Below are positions 16,479 through 24,574 of a stretch of 64,000 nucleotides of DNA, piece by piece. Source of the DNA: Pseudomonas oryzicola (GTDB lineage Bacteria > Pseudomonadota > Gammaproteobacteria > Pseudomonadales > Pseudomonadaceae); contig NZ_JABWRZ020000001.1 of NCBI RefSeq assembly GCF_014269185.2, forward strand, positions 893,001-957,000. The letters run 5' to 3'. The notes below the pieces were generated by a model. It did no database searches. It was not told where the DNA came from and saw only the letters and a list, made by a program, of their open reading frames with translations. A program made the translations under genes and the position numbers. How positions within the stretch are numbered: the first letter of the stretch is position 1; every line of letters starts with the position of its first letter.

Positions 16479-17369
16479 CTATAAGTAATTTGGTGCTTCG
16501 GCGTTTTTGCTGGGCGCCGTATCCTGTAAGGCCTCTCTAAGTTCAAGTAATACGACCTGGGACTTATCAACCATTTCGCGACTAACGACAGGCTCCGCCC
16601 CATGAATGATTGCGTTTCTAAGCGTAATCAGATCTTTCAATTGAGTGAAAAGATGATGCTTAATTCTTCTTCCTCGCCAAAGCATCTCCGCGAGGCGAAC
16701 ATTAGAGGTGCGCTTATATTTGGGTGATGAGTCCATTGCTTCAATGAAGGGCTTCAGCGAGCCAGTAGTGTCGACCAGAACTCTTTCGATTTCATTATAT
16801 ATTCGCAAGAAATTTTCTAGGCTGCCTTCAGTATTGTGGAGGCTATGGCCTGGGTCGATTTCGTTTTGAATCGCTTGGCTGGCCGCTTCCACGTTATGCG
16901 GAGTTACCACGTCTAAAACAAAAACGGAGATTGCTGCAAATGAAATAGCAAAGCTTGTCTGTGCTGTGTTCATCAACGCCGTTAGGAGCAAAGTGCTCTT
17001 AGCTCCCTCTTGAGCGATGATTAAGTTGGTTAGAATGATGGTAAGTCCTACCAATAGCGTGATCACTATTAGCTGCTTGAGGTAGCGGCCCTCCACTTTT
17101 TCGATGGAGACTGCTCGAGTTTCATCGTTTCGAGCCTCGCGAAGTAGTTCGCTTCGGAAGAATAAGTATCCGGTAAGAGTCAGCCCATAAACTGCTGCAA
17201 TTACCTGGGCGGATGTCGAATACAAGTACATGATTTGATTTTCGTTGAGTTCGAACCATGCGTTACTAGTCGCCACAATGGTTGACAGAGTGCTTATCGT
17301 AATCAACGCCGTGGCGGTGAATAATGCAACGGCAGTGCTAGATATTGAATGTAAACGCATATACCTCAT
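16479..17369 (-). CDS. Four-TM membrane protein with C-terminal HEPN-like motif, first gene of the operon
   Basis: A 296-residue protein with four hydrophobic segments (about 12-32, 50-72, 98-119 and 126-152) and a soluble C-terminal region (about 165-296). The C-terminal region contains LITLRNAIIHGAEP: Arg251-Asn252-x3-His256, an RNxxxH motif as in HEPN domains. The start is uncertain: ATG 17369 or ATG 17360, since an AGGGATGAGG stretch overlaps both. It is co-oriented with and 33 bases from a soluble HEPN-like protein, so a membrane sensor/anchor plus cytosolic partner is a plausible design. No known defence family is recognised. AT-rich. Confidence 0.68.
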   Translation of the reverse strand: MRYMRLHSISSTAVALFTATALITISTLSTIVATSNAWFELNENQIMYLYSTSAQVIAAVYGLTLTGYLFFRSELLREARNDETRAVSIEKVEGRYLKQLIVITLLVGLTIILTNLIIAQEGAKSTLLLTALMNTAQTSFAISFAAISVFVLDVVTPHNVEAASQAIQNEIDPGHSLHNTEGSLENFLRIYNEIERVLVDTTGSLKPFIEAMDSSPKYKRTSNVRLAEMLWRGRRIKHHLFTQLKDLITLRNAIIHGAEPVVSREMVDKSQVVLLELREALQDTAPSKNAEAPNYL

Positions 17370-17929
17370 CCCTAATTCGGTTTCCTGCTTTGCAGGCGTA
17401 AGCCTGAGCCTAGCACTCCGAAATTTCGCTGAAAAGGCATTATGCCATCATCGACCCTCGTTGCTAAGGGGTTGTGATGCGCTTTTAAGTCGTTAGGTGC
17501 TTAGAGATCCGGACTCTGTTTGCAGAATATTCTGATTTCCTGTTCATCTCGGCTTAATCTTGTTCTAACCCTATCGAGGAATAAAGGGTAAACGATGCAA
17601 TTCTCAAAGCAGTCCCAAGACTGACCGCGAAGGTGGTTTCTATCATGTGCATTTACTGCGAGGCATCAGGGTAAGGTAAGGCTCGCAGCGCTCCCCCGCA
17701 GAGATGATGGCGCAGTCGATAGCTTAAGATCGGCGCTCAGCAAGGCCAATGAAAACACTAGGGCGGTACTCCGATTCTGAATCACACCATCTTGGGGTCA
17801 TTCGATTGTCTGCTATGGGTCGACTCCTGCTGGTCAAGACGTACCCGTGCGCTTGTCACATCCGATGCAAATGGCTGGTCAAGTCGAATGCAAACAGGTG
17901 GTCAAATCAGTGCAATTAACCAACTTAGT
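17370..17929. other. Intergenic stretch upstream of the HEPN-like operon
   Basis: About 560 bases with no convincing gene. It should hold the promoter of the minus-strand HEPN-like operon. Toward its right end lie tandem GGTCAA-containing repeats described separately. Confidence 0.5.
17828..17908. repeat. Tandem GGTCAA repeats, possible IS21-family end remnant
   Basis: Three copies of a TGGTCAA core occur at 17831, 17876 and 17899. The last two sit in imperfect 22-23-base units with the plan GA(A)TGCAAAnnGnTGGTCAAnTC (17864-17885 and 17886-17908). IS21-family elements have multiple short terminal repeats of this look, and no istA/istB remains nearby, so this may be a leftover end. The assignment is tentative. 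Confidence 0.45.
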
Positions 17930-18310
17930 CTATTGTTCTGACCATTGGCGATTTTTTACGTATGTCCAACCCTCAACCCCACGTGCGAGTGTGAAGCCTC
18001 GAGCCCCAATCTCAATTAATAGACGTCTACATTCTTCAGGCTCGGCACCTGTGACTCTAGAGAGAGTCTCAAGTGAGCGTCCCTCTGGAAACTTGGAGTT
18101 CTCAAGCATTTGTCTTAGCAGGTTTTTTCTTAGATTGTCTAGGGAGTTAGCTCTGCGATTTTGATACCAATGGAATAAAAGGTTTCCCGCTATTGAAAGA
18201 ATAGAGCCAACTACTACCCCAATAAAGCCAATAAGTGCAGCCCAGAACTGTGCGTCGCTTGCCATTTTTAGTGCAAGTTCTTGTGCGATTTGTTGGTCGA
18301 GCATACTCAT
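17930..18310 (-). CDS. Small single-TM protein with winged-helix-like tail
   Basis: A 126-residue protein with one strong membrane segment (about residues 22-46, FWAALIGFIGVVVGSILSIAG). A soluble C-terminal region follows (GRSLETLSRVTGAEPEECRRLL, then GWTYVKNR) that reads like a small winged-helix fold. A second in-frame ATG at 18304 has better spacing (9 bases) from AAGGA and may be the true start. Function unknown. It lies between the DUF3987 module and the HEPN-like operon on the same strand, but with large gaps on both sides. Confidence 0.62.
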   Translation of the reverse strand: MSMLDQQIAQELALKMASDAQFWAALIGFIGVVVGSILSIAGNLLFHWYQNRRANSLDNLRKNLLRQMLENSKFPEGRSLETLSRVTGAEPEECRRLLIEIGARGFTLARGVEGWTYVKNRQWSEQ

Positions 18311-18700
18311 TGATCCTTGTTTTTTGCATAGATATGGCCGAATATAGGCGAAAAGCCATCATATCGTCTATCCCTTGGATAGTCGCTGTACTTTTTGATC
18401 TGTCGCATGCCAACTACAATCCGGTCGCCGATGAAGTCCTTAATCTATTGGGCTGCTCTGCTTGGTAAAAAAGACAGCAAGGTAAAGGGCCGCATCTGGC
18501 CGACTCCGGCCTGACTCGACAGAATCAGAGCGGCCGATTCGCAAGCACTGGCAACTGTTCCAAGCGCTCAGGTAAGTCCATCTGGGCGCTGATTACTTCT
18601 CCCAACCAGGAAAAGGGCAACCTACAAAACCTACAGAACTTAGTTTCGTAGGTTCTGTAGGCTGCCCTATCTGCCTTTTGGTAAACAGGTTGGGTCGAGG
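18311..18700. other. Intergenic stretch downstream of the DUF3987 gene
   Basis: About 390 bases. The notable element is a strong hairpin at 18630-18661, listed separately. I see no other gene or site. Confidence 0.5.
18630..18661 (-). terminator. Hairpin downstream of the DUF3987 gene
   Basis: A perfect 10-bp stem (CCTACAGAAC / GTTCTGTAGG) with a 12-base loop. A flanking GGGCA/TGCCC pair could extend it around a bulge. On the minus strand it is followed after about a dozen bases by TTTTCC. Probably the terminator of the DUF3987 transcript. Confidence 0.5.
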
Positions 18701-20206
18701 TTACCTTTTTCGCCAGATGTAGCGTGTGGATGGGCGGCCACCTTTTTCTCCGGCCACCTCGTAGCCAATGATTAAGTCGTGCTCAGCCAGAACAGCGAGT
18801 GCTTTGTTCACAGCGTCCTGAGAGCCCAATCCCATCCAGTCTTTCTGGCGCACCTCGCGTGTGGTAAACGGTTCGTGTAATTTCTGTTTACGCTCTAGGA
18901 TCAACCTGGCACCGAGTAGTGGGGCGTTGATAGCTGCGCCGTAGAGTCGCAAGGCATGGCTCATCAGGTAGCTCGCCCAGTTAATGGCGCGGGACGTGGA
19001 CTCTGTGCCCACGGCTCTCTGTCCACCATCGACCAGTTCGAACAGTAGGGCCAACCCCGCAATGGTCTGCGGCATTTTTAGATAATGGGATTGCAATGCT
19101 GGGTGAAGTTCTTCGCTCCGGCTTTGTCGCATATGACGCGTATACCAGGCGTTAAATATTTCCTGTGCTTCTGGGCTGAACCTGAGAGCAGCACGAGGCT
19201 CGGATGGGAGCTGGTCGAGGTGGTTAATAATCTGTTCCACCTGCTTAGCGGCAGCTTGGTTCGGCCAGCGATCGATCAGACGCCACTCACGGATGTCGTC
19301 GGGATAGACGGCGAGCTGTAGGCGCTGAATCAGGCCGTCATCCACTTCGCCGCTGATCGCGGCGTTCACGAGGGATGCGATTCGTGAGGGTTGAATTCCG
19401 CCTATCAGCGATAAACAACATGACTCGATGAACAGGGTGCCTCGGCCAATACGATCGTAGGTAAATGAGCCGTTGCCATCGAAGCACTCCAAGTAGAAAG
19501 CGCGTGCCACTGAGCCGTCCTCACTCTGTATTGTTGCGAGCCAGCCCCCGAGCTCGTCACGTACTAGCAGCAGGCCGTTTGGGTTCTCGTTGAGCAGCTC
19601 ACCGAGCTTTTCTACCGTTGAGTCGTTGACGGTGTAACGACGCTGCACTGGAGGCAGCACATCACTCGAAACCTTGGTGAGTTCCGCCCGCGCTCCAAGT
19701 TTGTCACCGCTGCTTACAAGTTTCGTCGCCTTGCTCTTAGCAGCCTTGCGCTCGATGTCGAGCAGCTCAGTGTTGGTCCTGTACTCCTCCAACGCCATGG
19801 AGTGCTGATTTCGCTCTCTTGTCTCCAATGCGTCCAAGGGACGAAGCGCTTGCTTGAGCGCTGGTGTTTTCATCGCAGACGGCCGTCCAATGATGACCCC
19901 CCATTGGTTGGGAACGACTGTCCAGTCATCATGTTGCTTTGGGTGGATGGTGAATTTGCGTCCGACTACGGCGCTTACAGCAACCACAAGCGTGACCCCA
20001 ACAAAATCCGGTGGGCACTGAGTGCGCTCGGCGACATCCCGCACGTATTCTTGAAGAACAGCAGGCAGTAGCTCTCCACGCCAGGGCATAACCCTGGCCA
20101 ATCCGCTCGGCAGTGGCTTTGGCACGATGCTTGGATTCAGATAAGAGGCACGTGCTGCCTCGGGCATTTCCGCCAAGAACGACGGTAGCTGCTCGTGTGT
20201 GGTCAT
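18701..20206 (-). CDS. DUF3987-domain protein (YfjI-like), island replication/maintenance module
   Basis: A 501-residue protein typical of the DUF3987/YfjI family, often found in satellites and islands beside alpA and integrase genes. A degenerate nucleotide-binding loop (GVIIGRPSAMKTPALKQAL, about residue 105) and a Walker-B-like region (LLLVRDELGGWLATI, about 215) suggest a P-loop primase/helicase-type ATPase. The C-terminal 70 residues (KDWMGLGSQDAVNKALAVLAEHDLI, then GRPSTRYIW) look like a winged helix. The start overlaps the stop of the AlpA-type gene by 4 bases, so the two are translationally coupled. The exact role is not established for this family. Confidence 0.82.
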   Translation of the reverse strand: MTTHEQLPSFLAEMPEAARASYLNPSIVPKPLPSGLARVMPWRGELLPAVLQEYVRDVAERTQCPPDFVGVTLVVAVSAVVGRKFTIHPKQHDDWTVVPNQWGVIIGRPSAMKTPALKQALRPLDALETRERNQHSMALEEYRTNTELLDIERKAAKSKATKLVSSGDKLGARAELTKVSSDVLPPVQRRYTVNDSTVEKLGELLNENPNGLLLVRDELGGWLATIQSEDGSVARAFYLECFDGNGSFTYDRIGRGTLFIESCCLSLIGGIQPSRIASLVNAAISGEVDDGLIQRLQLAVYPDDIREWRLIDRWPNQAAAKQVEQIINHLDQLPSEPRAALRFSPEAQEIFNAWYTRHMRQSRSEELHPALQSHYLKMPQTIAGLALLFELVDGGQRAVGTESTSRAINWASYLMSHALRLYGAAINAPLLGARLILERKQKLHEPFTTREVRQKDWMGLGSQDAVNKALAVLAEHDLIIGYEVAGEKGGRPSTRYIWRKR

Positions 20207-20451
20207 TGCTCATCTCTCTCAGAGAGAGCCCGAGTGACTCCATCACGCTCGCTGATCTTGCTCTCCAGCCAGGCTTCCACCTCCGCGACGACGAAGTAAA
20301 CGCCAGCCTGTTTGCTCGGGCCAAACTTGATGGGGCGAGGGAAGCTGGGGTCGCTTTCGCGCAGCTTCTCGAGGCCAGAGCGGCTCTTGTCAAAGCAGTG
20401 CTGCAGCGAGGCGTGACTGATCAGGTACTTCTTGGGGGCATGTGTCGGCAT
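20203..20451 (-). CDS. AlpA-family regulator / excisionase-like DNA-binding protein
   Basis: An 82-residue protein with a MerR/AlpA-type helix-turn-helix (LISHASLQHCFDKSRSGLEKL) followed by the wing (SDPSFPRPIKFG) and a C-terminal helix (VYFVVAEVEAWLESKI). The start was set at ATG 20451 because the domain begins there; no strong ribosome site is seen. AlpA-type proteins activate integrase or excision genes in P4-like elements. It lies at the attR end and is coupled to the DUF3987 gene by a 4-base overlap. Confidence 0.8.
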   Translation of the reverse strand: MPTHAPKKYLISHASLQHCFDKSRSGLEKLRESDPSFPRPIKFGPSKQAGVYFVVAEVEAWLESKISERDGVTRALSERDEQ

Positions 20452-20645
20452 GTGTGGGTCTCTGTGTGTAAGCCGACACAGATTTAATACCCCTGCCAGA
20501 CCGCTGTGGCTCGATTTCAAACCGAAAAATCGTCGGAAAACGCAGTGACGGTTGATGCGATGGGGGGCTTAGCCGCAGATGTGGAATTGGCCAGGAAGGC
20601 TGTCATAAAGCTGGCATTACCGAGCCAAAACAACCCATTTAGGCA

Positions 20646-20679
20646 CAAAAAAGGCACTTGCGAAATTCGCTAAGTGCCT
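20646..20679 (-). terminator. Island-borne intrinsic terminator now serving ssrA
   Basis: An 8-bp stem (AAGTGCCT / AGGCACTT) with a 12-base loop is followed on the minus strand by six T. It lies 18 bases beyond the tmRNA CCA end and inside the island, so the element appears to supply a replacement terminator after integration. Confidence 0.78.
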
Positions 20680-20693
20680 GTTTTGTAAGGATT

Positions 20694-20722
20694 ATTTGGT
20701 GGAGCCGGGGGGATTTGAACCC
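20694..20722 (-). repeat. attR: right 29-bp direct repeat, part of intact ssrA
   Basis: Identical to 10702-10730. Bases 20697-20722 are the 3' end of functional tmRNA, so integration regenerated the gene. Confidence 0.92.
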
Positions 20723-21088
20723 CCGTCCGCCAGTACTCCGCTGTCGGTACTACATGCTTAGCCGTGTCTACTGAGTTAATCCGCAGCCGCCCGACGGGCA
20801 GGGTGCTTTGGACGAGTTGGGTAAGTTTTAGTCGCTTTGCCCCCAACGTGCTACACGACGATCCTGTTCTGTATGACAATCATTTCGGGTTTACAGGCAT
20901 CCCCTGATGATTGCTGGAGCCGAAGCTACCAGGAGAGCGGGCTCAGCTGCTTACGCAGCGAGAGCGTAACCCTCGTAGTTTTCGTCATTGGCAACTATAG
21001 AAAGTTGCAACAGTGGATTTACGAGTTCTGTTACCAACTCGGCATGCACCTAGAGTTTCGCTACCGGCGTCGAATCCTAATCGGCCCC
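20697..21088 (-). ncRNA. ssrA: tmRNA (transfer-messenger RNA)
   Basis: A 392-base tmRNA on the minus strand. The 5' end GGGGCCGATT and 3' end GGCTCCACCA form the acceptor stem with encoded CCA. The tag reading frame (20951-20992) encodes ANDENYEGYALAA then TAA, with the usual ALAA degradation end. It rescues stalled ribosomes together with SmpB, which is encoded about 8 kb away. The 3' end is the integration site of the neighbouring island and is intact. Confidence 0.97.
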
Positions 21089-21187
21089 ACACTAGCTCTA
21101 AGCTAACGCACCTTACGGCACGTGAGGCAGAGTATACGCCATTGTGCGGGCGACGTCGACAGCAGGTCCCGTCGCCCGCGCCTGGCG

Positions 21188-21475
21188 TCACGAGCCGCTG
21201 TTGCTGTCGCTGCCTTTTTCGGTCTTGTCCAGGCGCTCCAGCACCTTGCTGGTGATAGCGATGCATTCCTTGGTGTCGCCTGCGGCCTGGGCGGCCTTGG
21301 CCTTGTCGACGTGCTCGGTGATGGCCTTGTCCAGGCCCTCGGAGGTGGCGCCGAGGGTGGCCATGTTGTCGTCGATTTTCTGCAGGTTGGTGGCGCAGAG
21401 GTCTTCGGCGGCGAACACCGGTGAAGCCAGCAGGGTGGCGGCCGCGAACAGGGCCGAAAGCGCGGTACCTTTCAT
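21188..21475 (-). CDS. Small secreted (periplasmic) protein, unknown function
   Basis: A 95-residue protein with a classic signal peptide (MKGTALSALFAAATLLASPVFA, cleaved before AEDLC). The mature helical, acidic part has two cysteines (Cys27, Cys67) that could form a disulphide, and a Ser/Asp-rich tail. GGAG(T) lies just upstream of the ATG. It sits alone between ssrA and the lactate operon. Function not recognised. Confidence 0.78.
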   Translation of the reverse strand: MKGTALSALFAAATLLASPVFAAEDLCATNLQKIDDNMATLGATSEGLDKAITEHVDKAKAAQAAGDTKECIAITSKVLERLDKTEKGSDSNSGS

Positions 21476-21646
21476 GGGAGTCTCCTCTGGGGCCTCTGGA
21501 AGGTGGGCCTGTAAGGTGGACTGCGGGGGATTGGCGGGGGTTCAATCGGGAAAGTGGCGGTGCTGGGGATGGCACCGGCGTGCCGGTGTTCGCGGCTGAA
21601 GCCGCGCCTGCAAGCACAGCCTGGGCCCAAAGCCGGAGCAGTATCT

Positions 21647-21672
21647 GTGGGAGCGGGTGTGCCCGCTCCCAC
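21647..21672. terminator. REP-type hairpin downstream of the lactate operon
   Basis: A perfect 11-bp stem (GTGGGAGCGGG / CCCGCTCCCAC) with a TGTG loop is part of a P. putida-like REP palindrome. It lies just after the D-lactate dehydrogenase stop, so it may also act as transcript end or stabiliser. Just left of it, near 21592-21610, is another GCGGCTGAAGCCGC hairpin. Confidence 0.7.
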
Positions 21673-21689
21673 CTGGATGGTATCTGCCG

Positions 21690-24500
21690 TCAGCTGCTGC
21701 GCGGGCGGGTGACGCGGTCTACCAGGTAGACCAGGCCGTGGTAGTCGATACCGCTGTGGCTGGACAGCCCGATCTCGCAGGTGCGGCTGGTGGAGATGCC
21801 TTCGCTGCAATACTGCACCGCGTCCTTGAGGCTGCGCAGCGAGTGGGCGTTGAGTTCGGGGGTGGTGAAGCCTTTGTCACCGGCAAAGCCGCAGCAATGA
21901 ATGCCTTCCGGGATCACCACTTGCGTGCTGCAACGCCGTGCCAGGTCGATCAGCGCCTGGCTTTCACCCAGGTGCTGGGTACTGCAGGTCACGTGCACGG
22001 CCACGGGCTCGTCCTGAGGGGTGAACTCCAGGCGGTCGAGCAGATGGGTGCGGATGAAGCGCACCGGGTCGTACAGGTCCAGCCGGCTTTCGCCCAGGTC
22101 CTGGACCAGGCGCAGAGTGCACGGGCTGGTGTCGCAGTAGATCGGGTCGAGGCCTCCGCGGCTGGCGTGCAGCAGCGCATTGATCAGCTCCTGGCGCTTG
22201 TGTTCGGCCTGCTTGGGGTAGCCCTTGGAGGCGAACGGCTGGCCGCAGCACAGACTGTCGGCGTTGTCGGGAAACACCACCTGGTAGCCGGCCTTTTCCA
22301 GCAGCGCGCGGGTCTTGTCCAGCAGCGAACTTTGCTCGCGGTCGGCATAGGCCGGGCCCATCACCCGTGAAACGCAGGCGGCCAGGTACACCACGCGGGG
22401 GCGGGCGTCGTGGCTGGCCGGGCCGAAGGGCAGCGGGCGCAGGGGTTGCGGCATGGCCGGGGTCCACTGCGGCAGGCGGCCTTTGCTGGCCTTGCTCAAC
22501 GTGGCGCTCAGGCGACCCAGGCGCGGGGCCCCCAGCAGTTTGCGCGCGGTGTTGGCAGCGGTCAGGGTCAGGCGCGCGCCGCCGAGGGCGGTGTGGAAGT
22601 TGTCGGCCAGCCAGTCGGCGGTCTTGGTGTGGTCAGCGGCCTGGCTGCGCAGTTTCTTCACCAGTTCGCCGGTGTTGATGCCCACCGGGCAGCGCTGGGC
22701 GCACAGGCCGGTGGCGGCGCAGGTGTCGATGCCCTGGTACTGGTAGGCCCGGCGCAGCTCCCGGGTGTCGATGCCGGCGCGTTGCTTGGCCTGGATGTCA
22801 CGCCACATGACGATGCGTTGGCGCGGGCTGAGCGTCAGGCCCTTGGAGGGGCACACCGGCTCGCAGAAACCGCACTCGATGCACTTGTCGACGATCTCGT
22901 CGGCGGCGGGCAGCGGCTTGAGGTTCTTCAGGTGGATGTCCGGGTCTTCGCTCAGCACCACGTCTGGGTTGAGGATGCCGTTGGGGTCGAGCAGGCGCTT
23001 GAGTTTCCACATCAGCTGGTAGGCGTCACTGCCCCATTCCAGCTCGACGAACGGCGCCATGTTGCGCCCAGTGCCATGCTCGGCCTTGAGCGAGCCACCG
23101 AACTCCACCGCCACCAGCTGTGCCACGTCGTCCATGAACGCCTGGTAACGGGCGACTTCCGCGGCGCTGTTGAAACCTTGGGTGAAAACGAAGTGCAGGT
23201 TGCCTTCCAGCGCGTGGCCGAAAATGATCGCTTCGTCATAGCGGTGCTTGTCGAACAGCTGGATCAGGCGGTTGACGCCTTCGGCCAGCTGCTCGACCGG
23301 GAAGGTGACGTCTTCGATGATCACCGTGGTGCCGGTCTGGCGCACGGCGCCGACGGCGGGGAAGGTGTCCTTGCGGATTTTCCACAACTGGTTGTACACG
23401 ACTGGGTCTTCGCTGAAGTCGACCTGTTGTTCCAGCGGGAAATCGGCGATCGCGGCCATTACCTGTTGCAACTGTTCGTGCAGCAGGCTCTGGCTGGCGG
23501 CGCGGGATTCGATCAGCAGGGCACAGGCGTGGTCCGACAGGCCTTTGACCCACAGCGGCATGCCGGGCATGTTCTGCACCGAGCGCAGGCTGCGGCGGTC
23601 GAGCAGCTCTACCGCCGAAACTGGTTGCTGCTTGAGCACGGTCACCGCGCGGCAGCAGCTTTCGACGCTGGGGAACACCAGCAGGGCGCTGGCCTTGTGC
23701 GGGTGGTCGGGCACGGTGTTGTAGGTGACTGCGCTGATGAAGCCGAGGGTGCCTTCGGAGCCGACCAGCAGGTGCTGCAGGATGTCCAGCGGTTGGTCGT
23801 AGTCGACCAGTGCATTCAGCGACAGGCCGGTGGTGTTTTTCAGCCGGTACTTGTGCCGGATGCGCTCGGCCAATGCGGTGTTGGCACGGGTTTCGCGGCC
23901 CAGGCGGGCCAGTGCTTCCAGCAGCTCGGCGTGGCTGGCTTCGAAGGCGGCGACACTGGCCGGGTCTTCGCTGTCCAGGCGCGTGCCATCGGCCAGCACC
24001 AGGCGCAGGCCGGCCAGGGTGTGGTAGGTGTTCTGCGCGGTGCCGCAGCACATGCCACTGGCATTGTTGGCGACGATACCGCCGATCTTGCAGGCGTTGA
24101 TCGAGGCCGGGTCGGGGCCGATCTTGCGCCCGAACGGGGCCAGCCAGGCGTTGGCCTGGGCGCCGATGACCCCCGGCTGCAGGCGGATCTGCTCACCCTG
24201 GCCGCGGATTTCGCGGCCGTTCCAGTTGTCGCCGAGCACGATCAGCACCGAGTCGCTGATGGCTTGGCCGGACAGGCTGGTGCCGGCGGCGCGGAAGGTG
24301 ACCGGCACCCGCTCGCGCTGGGCCAGTCTGATCAGGCCGACCACCTCGTCCTCGGTTTCGACGCGTACCACCAGTTTGGGGATCAGCCGGTAGAAGCTGG
24401 CGTCAGTGCCGAAGGCCAGGGTGGCAGTGGGGTCGTCGAAACGGCGTTCGGCAGGGATCAGGCGCTCGGCATCACGCAGGAACGCGGCAGGCAGGCTCAT
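21690..24500 (-). CDS. FAD/Fe-S D-lactate dehydrogenase (Dld-II type)
   Basis: A 936-residue flavo-iron-sulphur enzyme that oxidises D-lactate (or a related 2-hydroxy acid) to pyruvate and feeds the respiratory chain. ATG 24500 was chosen (GAGGAG 6 bases upstream). An FAD-binding PCMH domain covers about 30-260 and FAD-oxidase C about 270-520. Ferredoxin-like clusters follow at about 539 (CIECGFCEPVC) and 592 (CAATGLCAQRC), then C-terminal CCG-type domains (LCCGQPF about 748, HCCGFAG about 867). It is the last gene of lldP–lldD–dld, with a short gap to lldD. It belongs to the GlcD-plus-Fe-S fusion class known from Pseudomonas lactate loci. Confidence 0.92.
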   Translation of the reverse strand: MSLPAAFLRDAERLIPAERRFDDPTATLAFGTDASFYRLIPKLVVRVETEDEVVGLIRLAQRERVPVTFRAAGTSLSGQAISDSVLIVLGDNWNGREIRGQGEQIRLQPGVIGAQANAWLAPFGRKIGPDPASINACKIGGIVANNASGMCCGTAQNTYHTLAGLRLVLADGTRLDSEDPASVAAFEASHAELLEALARLGRETRANTALAERIRHKYRLKNTTGLSLNALVDYDQPLDILQHLLVGSEGTLGFISAVTYNTVPDHPHKASALLVFPSVESCCRAVTVLKQQPVSAVELLDRRSLRSVQNMPGMPLWVKGLSDHACALLIESRAASQSLLHEQLQQVMAAIADFPLEQQVDFSEDPVVYNQLWKIRKDTFPAVGAVRQTGTTVIIEDVTFPVEQLAEGVNRLIQLFDKHRYDEAIIFGHALEGNLHFVFTQGFNSAAEVARYQAFMDDVAQLVAVEFGGSLKAEHGTGRNMAPFVELEWGSDAYQLMWKLKRLLDPNGILNPDVVLSEDPDIHLKNLKPLPAADEIVDKCIECGFCEPVCPSKGLTLSPRQRIVMWRDIQAKQRAGIDTRELRRAYQYQGIDTCAATGLCAQRCPVGINTGELVKKLRSQAADHTKTADWLADNFHTALGGARLTLTAANTARKLLGAPRLGRLSATLSKASKGRLPQWTPAMPQPLRPLPFGPASHDARPRVVYLAACVSRVMGPAYADREQSSLLDKTRALLEKAGYQVVFPDNADSLCCGQPFASKGYPKQAEHKRQELINALLHASRGGLDPIYCDTSPCTLRLVQDLGESRLDLYDPVRFIRTHLLDRLEFTPQDEPVAVHVTCSTQHLGESQALIDLARRCSTQVVIPEGIHCCGFAGDKGFTTPELNAHSLRSLKDAVQYCSEGISTSRTCEIGLSSHSGIDYHGLVYLVDRVTRPRSS

Positions 24501-24574
24501 GCAGTCTCCTCGCGGGGCTGTGGCGTCTGTGCGCCACATGCCCCGGGTCAATCAGGCGGTCGTTCTTGCAGGCG

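Larger units (their letters stand above)
10702..20722. mobile_element. Integrative genetic element inserted in ssrA (about 10.0 kb)
   Basis: The element is bounded by the 29-bp att repeats; the offset between copies is 9,992 bases, which would be the size of the excised circle. It holds a tyrosine integrase, an excisionase-like gene, an AlpA-type regulator and a DUF3987 protein, with cargo of DUF4365, HEPN-like, PIN-like, lipoprotein and unknown genes. No capsid, tail, conjugation or relaxase genes are visible, so it is neither a complete prophage nor a self-transmissible ICE. A phage satellite-like or mobilisable island is most likely. The cargo is visibly richer in AT codons than the flanking core genes. 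Confidence 0.88.

Noticed and set aside
15477..17369. A classical HEPN/MNT toxin-antitoxin pair
   Set aside because: Neither protein shows a nucleotidyltransferase GS…DxD motif, both are large, and one is a four-TM membrane protein.
10702..20722. A complete prophage
   Set aside because: Integrase, xis-like and alpA genes are present but no terminase, capsid, tail or lysis genes.
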